DNA of 37,603 bases from Candidatus Aerophobota bacterium (GTDB taxonomy: Bacteria > Aerophobota > Aerophobia > Aerophobales > JAGGXI01), in contig JAGGXI010000076.1 of NCBI GenBank assembly GCA_021163155.1, positions 1 to 37,603 on the forward strand. Direction: 5' to 3'. The position numbers and the translations under genes were made by a program. Below the pieces are notes generated by a model. It searched no databases, was not told the DNA's origin, and saw nothing but the letters and a program-made list of their open reading frames with translations. Below, piece after piece: positions 8,154 through 14,860 of the stretch (positions are counted from its first letter, which is position 1; every line of letters starts with the position of its first letter).

Positions 8154-9857
8154 TTATGTAGAGATCAACTTTTTGGCAAATTCAATAGCCTTTTCTTTAG
8201 TGTTGATTTTTCCTGATACTTGAGCTTGGTGAATTTTATTTAAAATATAAGCAATTTGAGGACCAGCAGGAATCCCCAATAACTTCATCACTTCTTCTCC
8301 TTTAATTAATATAGAATGACGTGATAATAAAGAGGATTTTTGAAAATATTCTTGAAGAAGAGAGAAAACAAATTTTTGAGAGGAAAAACACTCAAAATTT
8401 ACTGTTAAAAAGAGTAACGAAATTTCCACCGTTTCCTTGTCTGCTTCTATTAAGAATTGAGCTGTTAACGTGGGATTTCTTTGCTGGCCTTCCATAATTT
8501 TTTCTATGGATGGATAGATTTTTTCTACTTTTTCTATTATTGTTATCTGTTTGCGGGTTAGCTTCAAGTGCTTTCCTATAGAGGATAAAGAAGTTTTCTC
8601 TGCCGGAGAAAAGAGTAAAACAATAAGTTTTAATAGATCTTTCCGATTTTTTTTGTCCTGGTTATTCTCCCTTAAATGGAGTAAAACTTTTTTTCTAATC
8701 TCTCTGGGAATTATTTTATTAGAAGAGAGTATTTCTTCTAATCTTTTTAAATTTTTTATATTTGGGTTCTGTCCAAATATCTGTTTTAACAATATTTTTG
8801 AAGAGGGATTATCTATATATTTATGAGAAATAGGGCATTTAAGCAAAAGAAAAATTTCTTCCCTTACTCGTTCTATAGATACATTTTTAATAGAGATAGA
8901 TTTTTGCTGAAAAAAAGGGGAAATATTTTCTTCTATATCGAAGCTGAGTTGCGCAGCTAAACGAAAAGCTCGCAACATACGAAGAGGGTCTTCATCTATC
9001 GATTCTTTTCTTATTAACTTAATTTTCTTATTTATTAAATCCTCTAAACCTGTAGAAGGGTCTATAAGAAATAAAGAAGGGAATTCAAGGTAGTCTACAT
9101 CCAAAGATAAAGCATTGATGGTAAAATCACGTTTGATTAGATTTGTTTGTACTTGGTCATAGTTTTTAAGAGTAAAGTCGATATTAACCTCTTGAGAAAA
9201 GGAAATTTTTCTTAAAGTAGGACTCAAGGTAATTAAGTTTCTTTTTATATGTTGTGCAAAGAGTTGAGCAGTTTTAAAATTAAGGTCTTCTACTATTAAA
9301 TCTAAGTCTTTTTTCTCTTTTCCCAAAAGAAGATTCCTGATGCATCCTCCTACTAACCAAATTTTATCTTTCCCTTTTACTTCAATTAACTTTTTAAGAA
9401 GAGGGTCTTTTTTTAGGGAATCTTTTAGGTAAGTCCATTTTAAAAAACTTTTTGATCCTCTTTCTTTACTGATCTTATCCAATATCCCATTAACAAATTT
9501 TCCTGAATCAGCTGTTCCGTAGCGTTTGGCTATTTCTACAGCTTCATTTATACTTACTACAGGAGGTATATCGTCGAGAAGAAGAAGCTCGTAGATAGAT
9601 AGGCGCATGATATTTCGATCTACTGTAGCCATTCTATCGAGAGTCCAATTTTTAGCGTATTTTTTGATTAAAGCGTCAATAGGGGAAAGAAATTGATAAG
9701 TCCCTAAGATTAACTTTTGGGTAAATCTTTTTATCTCGGGCTTAAATCTATAACGAGAAAAGGTGATATCTAAGACTTTCTCTGCCGAGATTTTTCTTAT
9801 ATCTACCTCGTAGAGAATTTGTAGAGCAATTTCTCTAGCTCTGCGACGATTTTTCAT
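8154..9857 (-). CDS. NusB fused to CCA-adding/poly(A) polymerase-type nucleotidyltransferase
   Basis: Residues 1 to about 132 form a complete NusB domain (RRRAREIALQILYEVD ... SINEAVEIAKRYGT), the RNA-binding antitermination factor that acts with NusE on rRNA leaders. From about 150 to 567 follows a class II tRNA nucleotidyltransferase: the head domain has VGGCIRNLLLG (G170-G171), the metal-binding DLD at 184-186, and KRDFTINALSLDV, followed by EDPLRMLRAFRLAAQ and a helical RNA-binding tail. The reading frame is continuous, with no stop or frameshift between the parts. The head motif reads GGCIRN where GGxVRD is usual, a conservative difference. An AAGGA lies about 11 bases before the ATG. 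The catalytic half is probably CCA-adding, since the tRNA in this window lacks an encoded CCA, but poly(A) polymerase cannot be excluded. Confidence 0.88.
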   Translation of the reverse strand: MKNRRRAREIALQILYEVDIRKISAEKVLDITFSRYRFKPEIKRFTQKLILGTYQFLSPIDALIKKYAKNWTLDRMATVDRNIMRLSIYELLLLDDIPPVVSINEAVEIAKRYGTADSGKFVNGILDKISKERGSKSFLKWTYLKDSLKKDPLLKKLIEVKGKDKIWLVGGCIRNLLLGKEKKDLDLIVEDLNFKTAQLFAQHIKRNLITLSPTLRKISFSQEVNIDFTLKNYDQVQTNLIKRDFTINALSLDVDYLEFPSLFLIDPSTGLEDLINKKIKLIRKESIDEDPLRMLRAFRLAAQLSFDIEENISPFFQQKSISIKNVSIERVREEIFLLLKCPISHKYIDNPSSKILLKQIFGQNPNIKNLKRLEEILSSNKIIPREIRKKVLLHLRENNQDKKNRKDLLKLIVLLFSPAEKTSLSSIGKHLKLTRKQITIIEKVEKIYPSIEKIMEGQQRNPTLTAQFLIEADKETVEISLLFLTVNFECFSSQKFVFSLLQEYFQKSSLLSRHSILIKGEEVMKLLGIPAGPQIAYILNKIHQAQVSGKINTKEKAIEFAKKLIST

Positions 9858-9916
9858 CCTTTAAAAGATCCTTATCTATTTTATTCAATTATCAACGTTT
9901 TAAACTTAGGTATTAT

Positions 9917-9944
9917 AAGTTATTATATTTTATATCTTTGTCAA
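9917..9944 (-). promoter_or_regulatory. Candidate promoter for the NusB-CCA gene
   Basis: On the minus strand TTGACA (9944-9939) is followed by an AT-only tract containing several TATAAT-like hexamers, none at the ideal 16-18 spacing; TAACTT sits at 16. The -35 box lies at the edge of a repeat shared with 24731-24797. Confidence 0.35.
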
Positions 9945-9966
9945 CCAACTTTTGCACGAAAAAATT

Positions 9967-10007
9967 GGTAGCCGCGAGGCTCAGAGCCTGCGTAAAACAG
10001 CGCTACC
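9967..10007. repeat. REP-like nested hairpin (GGTAGCCGC family)
   Basis: GGTAGC pairs with GCTACC as an outer stem around an inner CGAGGCT/AGCCTGCG hairpin. Similar units occur at 24731-24770, 31337-31360, 37488-37503 and 37547-37570. On the minus strand this copy runs straight into a CGTGCAAAAGTTGGTTGACA segment that is also attached to the 24731 copy. The rest of the 9858-10299 gap shows only the promoters listed. Confidence 0.8.
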
Positions 10008-10180
10008 TTACTTTACCGATCAATCTTGATAGTGCAAGGATAACTACAGCTTAAATGTGATATTTGTGATTTTGAAATTAATCTTTCTCCTCTTATATAG
10101 ATCGTTATTAATTAATGCAAATATTAAGGGTTTCAAGATATTCTAAAAATCTAATAAGATGAGTTTCCTATAAAAGTTGC

Positions 10181-10209
10181 TTGACATACTTTTTGAAATG
10201 TGTTATAGT
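10181..10209 (+). promoter_or_regulatory. Sigma-70-type promoter of the HU gene
   Basis: TTGACA at 10181-10186 and TATAGT at 10204-10209 are separated by 17 bases, close to consensus. The HU start lies about 85 bases beyond the expected transcription start. Confidence 0.75.
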
Positions 10210-10299
10210 TCAACGATTAAGAGTTGAATTTTTGTAGTCTTCTATTAAAGCCATTTTTAGAGGGCGGTATCCTAAAAGTTTGATAAGGAGGTGAGACAG

Positions 10300-10572
10300 G
10301 TGAATAAAGCAGAATTAGTAGATGAAGTATCTTCTGAGGTGGGCTTAACTAAGAAAGATGTTAATAATGTAGTGGACGCTATAACTTCAGCAATTACTAA
10401 CTCATTAGCTCAGAAGGAAAGAGTTACCTTGGTTGGTTTTGGAACTTTTCAGGTACAGAGAAGGAAAGAGAGACAGGGTGTGAATCCTCAAACTAAAGCT
10501 AAGATAAAAATTCCAGCCAAAAATGTACCTAAATTTAAACCAGGGAAAAATTTAAGAGAAGCGGTAGAATAA
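10300..10572 (+). CDS. hup: HU-family DNA-binding protein
   Basis: This 90-aa protein is a typical HU/IHF histone-like factor that bends and compacts DNA as a dimer. The body begins NKAELVDEVSSEVGLTKKDV. The beta-arm region contains GFGTFQVQRRKERQGVNPQT and ends in the standard KIPAKNVPKFKPGKNLREAV. GTG 10300 is chosen as start because the perfect AAGGAGGTGA (10285-10294) lies at normal distance from it and overlaps the earlier in-frame GTG at 10291, and because HU proteins normally begin MNKAEL. The gene has its own promoter upstream and a strong terminator downstream, so it is monocistronic. Confidence 0.95.
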   Translation: MNKAELVDEVSSEVGLTKKDVNNVVDAITSAITNSLAQKERVTLVGFGTFQVQRRKERQGVNPQTKAKIKIPAKNVPKFKPGKNLREAVE

Positions 10573-10586
10573 AGAAGTTCTTAAAT

Positions 10587-10632
10587 AGAGGCTAAGGGGT
10601 GAGGATTAACCCTTTAGCCTCTCTCTTTATTT
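10587..10632 (+). terminator. Rho-independent terminator after HU
   Basis: AGAGGCTAAGGGGT (10587-10600) pairs along 14 bases, with one G-U, with ACCCTTTAGCCTCT (10609-10622) around an 8-base loop, and a T-rich tail follows. Confidence 0.92.
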
Positions 10633-10644
10633 TTTATTAGTAAA

Positions 10645-10676
10645 ACCCGATTAGATGATTACTATCTAATGAGGGT
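10645..10676. repeat. ATTAGAT/ATCTAAT palindromic unit
   Basis: ACCCgATTAGAT and ATCTAATgaGGGT form an inverted repeat around a 7-base loop. Related units lie at 14096-14122 and 24688-24734. It ends just before the start region of the Mth938-like gene. Confidence 0.6.
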
Positions 10677-10690
10677 AAAGGGTGATTGAA

Positions 10691-11029
10691 ATGATAAATT
10701 CTTATGAGTTTGGATATATTGTTATTGATGGAAAAAGTTATACTTCAGATGTTATTATTTATCCACAAAGAATAGATGCTAATTGGTGGCGAAAAGAGGG
10801 GCACCTTCTTTTTCCTCAAGATATAAAGGAAATTATAGAGGAGAAACCGGAGGTTCTTATTATAGGTACAGGAGATTTTGGGTTAATGAAAGTTCCTCCT
10901 GAAACTCTAAAGTATATTAAATCAAAGGGAATCGAGGTGAAAACTAAACCTACAAGATTAGCATGCCAGCTCTATAACGAAATTTATAATTCCCAAAAGA
11001 CGATTGCTGCTTTACATTTAACTTGTTAA
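10691..11029 (+). CDS. Mth938-like domain protein
   Basis: The product of about 112 aa matches the small Mth938/AAMDC-like (DUF498, PF04430) fold: INSYEFGYIVIDGKSYTSDVII, then the central EVLIIGTGDFGLMKVPPETL and the end KTKPTRLACQLYNE. The family is widespread but has no settled biochemical role in bacteria. ATG 10691 is preferred because homologues begin with 'M-I-x-S-Y-x-F-G'; GTG 10682, which is in frame and preceded by GAGGG, would add three residues. It lies between the HU terminator and prfB and appears to be transcribed alone. Confidence 0.82.
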   Translation: MINSYEFGYIVIDGKSYTSDVIIYPQRIDANWWRKEGHLLFPQDIKEIIEEKPEVLIIGTGDFGLMKVPPETLKYIKSKGIEVKTKPTRLACQLYNEIYNSQKTIAALHLTC

Positions 11030-11113
11030 AAAAATACAAAACTTTTTATCAGTGTAATCATTTTTAGGAACGTGTGTAATCAGAGGTCCTTTTTTGTACC
11101 TTTTTTTGTAAAG

Positions 11114-11141
11114 TTGACTAATCGATTCCTTATGCTATCTT
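11114..11141 (+). promoter_or_regulatory. Promoter of prfB
   Basis: TTGACT (11114-11119) and TATCTT (11136-11141) are 16 bases apart. The prfB SD follows about 10 bases downstream of the -10 box. Upstream, at about 11050-11100, lies a short copy of the GTGTAATCAGAGG repeat family. Confidence 0.55.
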
Positions 11142-11158
11142 AAATTAAGGAGGATAAT

Positions 11159-12263
11159 ATGACAACGAAAGGTGATTTCGGATTAATAAATTTAAAGGAA
11201 GAGATAAATAAATTAAGAGGATATCTTTGAAGTAGATAAAATAAAAAAGAAGATCAAAAATTTAGAAAAAAAGGTTTCATTAAATTCCTGGAAGGAAACC
11301 GATAAAAATATAGAGATATTACAAGAATTACACCGTCTTAAGGAAAAAGAGGAAGAATGGAATAAGATAAATGTTTTATATGAAGAATTACTTACTTTAG
11401 AGCAACTTCTTGAAGAGGAGAAAGATGAGAGCTTGGAAGAGGAGAAGAGAAAGAAGTTAGTATTTTTGCAAAAAAAATTAAAAGAATATCAGATAAAATC
11501 GTTATTAAATGGTAAAAATGATCGAGCTAATGCTATTTTATCAGTTCACCCAGGGGCAGGGGGTACAGATTCATGTGATTGGGCAGAAATTCTTCTTAGA
11601 ATGTATTTAGAGTGGGCAGGGAAGAGAGGATATAGAATAAGAGTGGTAGAACGAATAGATGGGGAGGAGGCAGGTATAAAAACGGCTGTAGTAGTAATTG
11701 AGGGAGAATTTGCTTATGGTTATCTTAAACAGGAAGTGGGAATCCATAGATTAGTTCGTATTTCCCCTTTTGATGCTTCTCATCGTCGCCATACCTCTTT
11801 TGCTGCAGTAGATGTGATTCCTGAGGTTGATGAGATTAAAGTAGAAATTAAAGAGAGCGATCTTCATATTGATACTTTTAGATCCAGTGGACCAGGGGGT
11901 CAACATGTCAATGTTACAGATTCTGCTGTAAGAATTACCCATCTACCTACAGGAATAATTGTGCAATGTCAAAATGAGCGTTCCCAGCATAAAAACAAAG
12001 CTACAGCAATGAGAATTCTTAAAGCTCGGTTATATAATTTTCATGAACTGGAGAAAGAAAAGGGATTTAAAAAAAGACACAAGGAGAAAGCGAGAATAGA
12101 ATGGGGTAACCAGGTGCGCTCTTATATTTTACATCCTTATACTTTGGTTAAAGATCATAGGACTAATGTAGAAAGAAGTGATGTAGAGAGAGTATTAGAG
12201 GGTGATATTGATGGTTTTATAATTGCCTCTTTAAAAGAAAAAAATTTGATAAATAGAATTTAG
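11159..12263 (+). CDS. prfB: Peptide chain release factor 2 with programmed +1 frameshift
   Basis: Translation begins at ATG 11159 (AAGGAGG upstream) and runs 23 codons to an in-frame TGA at 11228-11230. The context is the classic RF2 autoregulation site: a purine-rich AGAGGA, then TAT CTT TGA, so the ribosome can slip +1 on CTT and continue at GAA 11229. The full product is about 367 aa, the usual RF2 length. S202-P203-F204 is the UGA/UAA-recognising tripeptide, and G246-G247-Q248 is the catalytic GGQ that triggers peptidyl-tRNA hydrolysis. When RF2 is scarce, the pause at TGA favours the shift and restores RF2. Calling only the downstream frame (from TTG 11433) would miss the N-terminal domain. 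Confidence 0.95.
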
Positions 12264-12267
12264 TCAT

Positions 12268-12432
12268 CAGAATTCAGGAGCCAGAAGAGATAATGAATGA
12301 TATAGAATTAAAAAGAAAAATTGAAGAAAAGAATGTCATCTAAATTCTTCTTAAGTTTATTTGTATTCTTACTACTGAATGTTGATTAGCCTTGTTCTAT
12401 TCTGAATTCTGGCTTCTCACTGCTGAATTCTA
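12268..12432. repeat. Inverted-repeat-bounded segment in the prfB-guaB3 gap
   Basis: AGAATTCAGGAGCCAGAAG near 12269-12287 recurs in reverse complement within 12402-12431, where the copy is interrupted by a few bases (CTGGCTTCT...CTGAATTCT). The 320-bp gap 12264-12582 otherwise shows no gene. It ends in the strong SD AAGGAGG of the next gene. Confidence 0.55.
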
Positions 12433-12582
12433 CATAGAAGGAGTTCCCATGGTTTGCCGAATAGGGGTTAAAAGATAACTGAGTTTACAGAAATTTTTAG
12501 TTTAATGTTAGAGAAAAGTAGATAATTTTGAATTTAATATTCTAAGAAAGCTATTGCTTTATAAACAAGTAAGGAGGTTATA

Positions 12583-13737
12583 ATGGGCGGCTTTTATATA
12601 GGTAAAGAAAAGAGAGCGCGAAAAGCTTACGGATTTGATGAAGTTGCTTTAGTTCCGGGTAATAAAACCCTTGATCCTGGGGATATTGATATAAAATGGA
12701 AAATAGGAGATATAAATTTTGATATTCCTATTATAGCTTCAGCGATGGATGGGGTTGTAGATACAAATTTTGCTGTTCGGATGGGAAAATTAGGAGGATT
12801 AGCTGTTTTAAATTTGGAAGGAGTTCATACCCGCTATGAAAATCCAACAAAAATGATAGAGGAGATTATAAATTCTTCTAATAAAGAAGCTATAAAGATA
12901 ATCCAAAATATTTATAAAGAACCGATAAAAGAAGAGTTAATAGAGAAGAGAATTAAACAGATGAAAAAGGAAAAAGTTATTACTGCTGTATCTTGTACCC
13001 CTCAGCGAGCAACTCATTTTGGCCCAATTGCTCAGGAGGCAGGAGTAGATATTTTCATTGTTCAGGCTACAGTAGCTACAGCAGAATATATGTCCTCTAA
13101 GAAGAAAGGATTAAATATTAAAAAATTCTGTAAAGGGCTTTCTGTCCCAATTATCGCAGGAAATTGTGTTACTTATCAATCTGCTTATGATCTTATGGAA
13201 ACAGGGATAGATGCTCTTTTGGTAGGAGTGGGTCCGGGTGCCGCCTGCACTACCCGTGAGGTTTTAGGAATAGGGGTTCCCCAAGTTACTGCTACTGTTG
13301 ATGCTTCTGCTGCTCGGGATGATTATTTTAAGAAGAGCGGTCGATATGTTTCTGTTATTACTGATGGAGGTATGAGGCTAGGAGGGGACATATGTAAGGC
13401 TTTTGCCTCCGGAGCAGATGCAGTAATGATTGGTTCAGCTTTTGCTCGGGCTGAAGAAGCCCCGGGAAAAGGCTATCATTGGGGTATGGCCACCTCGGAT
13501 AAAAATTTACCTCGAGGAGCAAGAGTGAGAGTAGGAACAACAGGCACATTAAAAGATATTCTTTATGGTCCGGCTAAATTAGATGATGGTTCTCAAAATT
13601 TAGTCTGGGCGATAAAAACTTGTATGGGATATTGTGGAGTAGCTAATATAAAAGAGATGCATGAAGTTGAGATGGTAATTGCTCCCGCTATAAAAAGCGA
13701 AGGTAAATTTTTTCAACATACTCAAAACCTTTTTTAA
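12583..13737 (+). CDS. guaB3: GuaB3-family IMP dehydrogenase-related protein
   Basis: The 384-aa product is a TIM-barrel enzyme of the IMPDH/GMP reductase superfamily, closest in pattern to the GuaB3 (IMP_DH_rel) group. The catalytic loop [17 protein letters not shown] places the nucleophile at C222, and the phosphate-binding [15 protein letters not shown] and [15 protein letters not shown] segments follow. It has no CBS pair, and carries the helical insertion (about 90-130) and the [13 protein letters not shown] flap typical of the group. Some GuaB3 proteins are reported to act as GMP reductases; whether this one makes XMP or IMP cannot be decided here. It has its own strong SD and stands alone before the convergent rpmB. 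Confidence 0.85.
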   Translation: MGGFYIGKEKRARKAYGFDEVALVPGNKTLDPGDIDIKWKIGDINFDIPIIASAMDGVVDTNFAVRMGKLGGLAVLNLEGVHTRYENPTKMIEEIINSSNKEAIKIIQNIYKEPIKEELIEKRIKQMKKEKVITAVSCTPQRATHFGPIAQEAGVDIFIVQATVATAEYMSSKKKGLNIKKFCKGLSVPIIAGNCVTYQSAYDLMETGIDALLVGVGPGAACTTREVLGIGVPQVTATVDASAARDDYFKKSGRYVSVITDGGMRLGGDICKAFASGADAVMIGSAFARAEEAPGKGYHWGMATSDKNLPRGARVRVGTTGTLKDILYGPAKLDDGSQNLVWAIKTCMGYCGVANIKEMHEVEMVIAPAIKSEGKFFQHTQNLF

Positions 13738-13767
13738 ACAAGGAAAGAAAAGATTAGACAAAATATC

Positions 13768-13959
13768 TTAAATCACCTTTTCTATTTTCCCTGAGCGAAT
13801 ACAATGAGTACAAACATAAGCTTTTTTTATCCGATTATTAATTTTTATTTTAATATGCTGAAGATTAGGGGACCAACTCCTTTTTGTTCTTATCCCAGAT
13901 TTACTTAATCTGTGCCCGATAGTTACCCCTTTACCGCATATTTCACATTTTTTTGCCAT
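13768..13959 (-). CDS. rpmB: 50S ribosomal protein L28
   Basis: The 63-aa product begins MAKKCEICGKGVTIGHRLSKSG, followed by KRSWSPNLQHIKI, the L28 signature. It binds 23S rRNA in the large subunit. Two CxxC pairs (CEIC and CTHC) mark it as the zinc-binding form. The frame is open further upstream, but the start is placed at 13959 because AGGAG lies seven bases before it and L28 proteins begin MAKxC. It converges on guaB3 with a 30-bp gap. Confidence 0.95.
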   Translation of the reverse strand: MAKKCEICGKGVTIGHRLSKSGIRTKRSWSPNLQHIKIKINNRIKKAYVCTHCIRSGKIEKVI

Positions 13960-14021
13960 AACCAAACTCCTCATTTTATTTAAGTTAGTTTTAAATTTAG
14001 CATATTTTAAAAAAATGACAA

Positions 14022-14180
14022 GGAGCCGCATTAAAGTTCTTCATCTGGGTAGGGGAGGCTTTAGCCTCCCAAAATTGTTTTTTAACTTTTGATTCACCCT
14101 GTTAGTAAACATCTAATGGGGTTCACCAATGGCGATTAGCCTTGCCTCTCTAGTCGCAAGTAGATTGTCTAAAATTTTGG
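14022..14180. repeat. Nested-palindrome repeat, copy B, with inserted ATTAG-type palindrome
   Basis: CATTAAAGTTCTTCATCTGGG and the hairpin GGGGAGGCTTTAGCCTCCC match copy A at 4630-4750, and the right flank TTGTCTAAAATTTTG also matches. The middle is longer and more decayed than copy A because a second palindrome (ACCCTGTTAG...CTAATGGGGT, 14096-14122) interrupts it. No gene is seen in 13960-14306 apart from this repeat and the promoter at 14251. Confidence 0.75.
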
Positions 14181-14250
14181 TGGGTTGAATTGGGTTAAAA
14201 ATACAAGAAGATGATATACAGCGACAGAGGGGAAAAGTCCCGAGATATTT

Positions 14251-14278
14251 TTGACGGTTTTGTTAGAAATAGTATAAT
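14251..14278 (+). promoter_or_regulatory. Promoter of the conserved hypothetical gene
   Basis: TTGACG (14251-14256) and TATAAT (14273-14278) are 16 bases apart. The gene start lies 28 bases beyond the -10 box, giving a short leader with AAGGAG as SD. Confidence 0.65.
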
Positions 14279-14306
14279 AAAGGTAGATAAAAAAAGGAGT
14301 GAATAG

Positions 14307-14840
14307 ATGAATTTATATGAAAAATGGGAAAAGGCCGTTAAAGAAACCAGGATACTAAAGTTTCGCTTACCCAACCTTTTGTCTTTTGAAGCTACTATTC
14401 TACCTTATATCTCCTTAGCTGAGTCGACAATTAATACTGGAGATACAGTAGTGAGAAAAGGCGAAGTTATAGCTCAAAAACCTTTAATTATTCTTCCTCC
14501 TAATTTGCCCCAATTTGAGGGGTTCGAATTTGAAGATGATTATCAATTAAATAATGATGAAATCAGAAGATTTTTATTAATGAGAGGGGTTTCCTTCCCT
14601 TCTTTAAAATACCGTAATGAGACCTATAATGTTGATATTTTTGAGGGTTGTTTAAATAAAGCAATAGAATATTTTTCTCGACGGATGGAAAAAAAGGAGG
14701 ATATTCATTCGGGGTTAATAGCAGGTCCGGAAGACTCCTGGCAATTTTCTGTTTTAATTTATGTAATAGCTCTTACTTCCAGGTCAGCTCCCGAAGATTT
14801 TAGGAGAATTCTGAATAATTTGAGAAAAAAATATAAGTGA
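14307..14840 (+). CDS. Conserved hypothetical protein
   Basis: This 177-aa soluble protein has no function I recognise. It has no signal peptide or membrane segment and only one cysteine. Notable segments are ISLAESTINTGDTVVRKGEV, then an acidic stretch FEGFEFEDDYQ, and SGLIAGPEDSWQFSVLIYVIA near the C-terminus, which ends in a basic helix. The gene has a good promoter and SD and is convergent with the GspK-like gene (20-bp gap), so it is a stand-alone unit. The composition looks like a regular cytoplasmic protein, and I would treat it as a real lineage-conserved gene. Confidence 0.7.
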   Translation: MNLYEKWEKAVKETRILKFRLPNLLSFEATILPYISLAESTINTGDTVVRKGEVIAQKPLIILPPNLPQFEGFEFEDDYQLNNDEIRRFLLMRGVSFPSLKYRNETYNVDIFEGCLNKAIEYFSRRMEKKEDIHSGLIAGPEDSWQFSVLIYVIALTSRSAPEDFRRILNNLRKKYK

Positions 14841-14860
14841 AATGGTACAATATAATAAGA

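Noticed and set aside
10291-10299. HU starting at GTG 10291
   Set aside because: That codon lies within the SD; GTG 10300 gives the normal HU N-terminus.
11433-12263. prfB as a 276-codon gene starting at TTG 11433
   Set aside because: The frame continues upstream to the +1 shift site at 11228, and the N-terminal RF2 domain is encoded there.
12480-12582. Purine riboswitch upstream of guaB3
   Set aside because: The conserved purine-aptamer core could not be found; only an AT-rich stretch and a strong SD are visible.
13960-14031. 24-residue N-terminal extension of L28
   Set aside because: The SD and family N-terminus (MAKKC) indicate the start at 13959.
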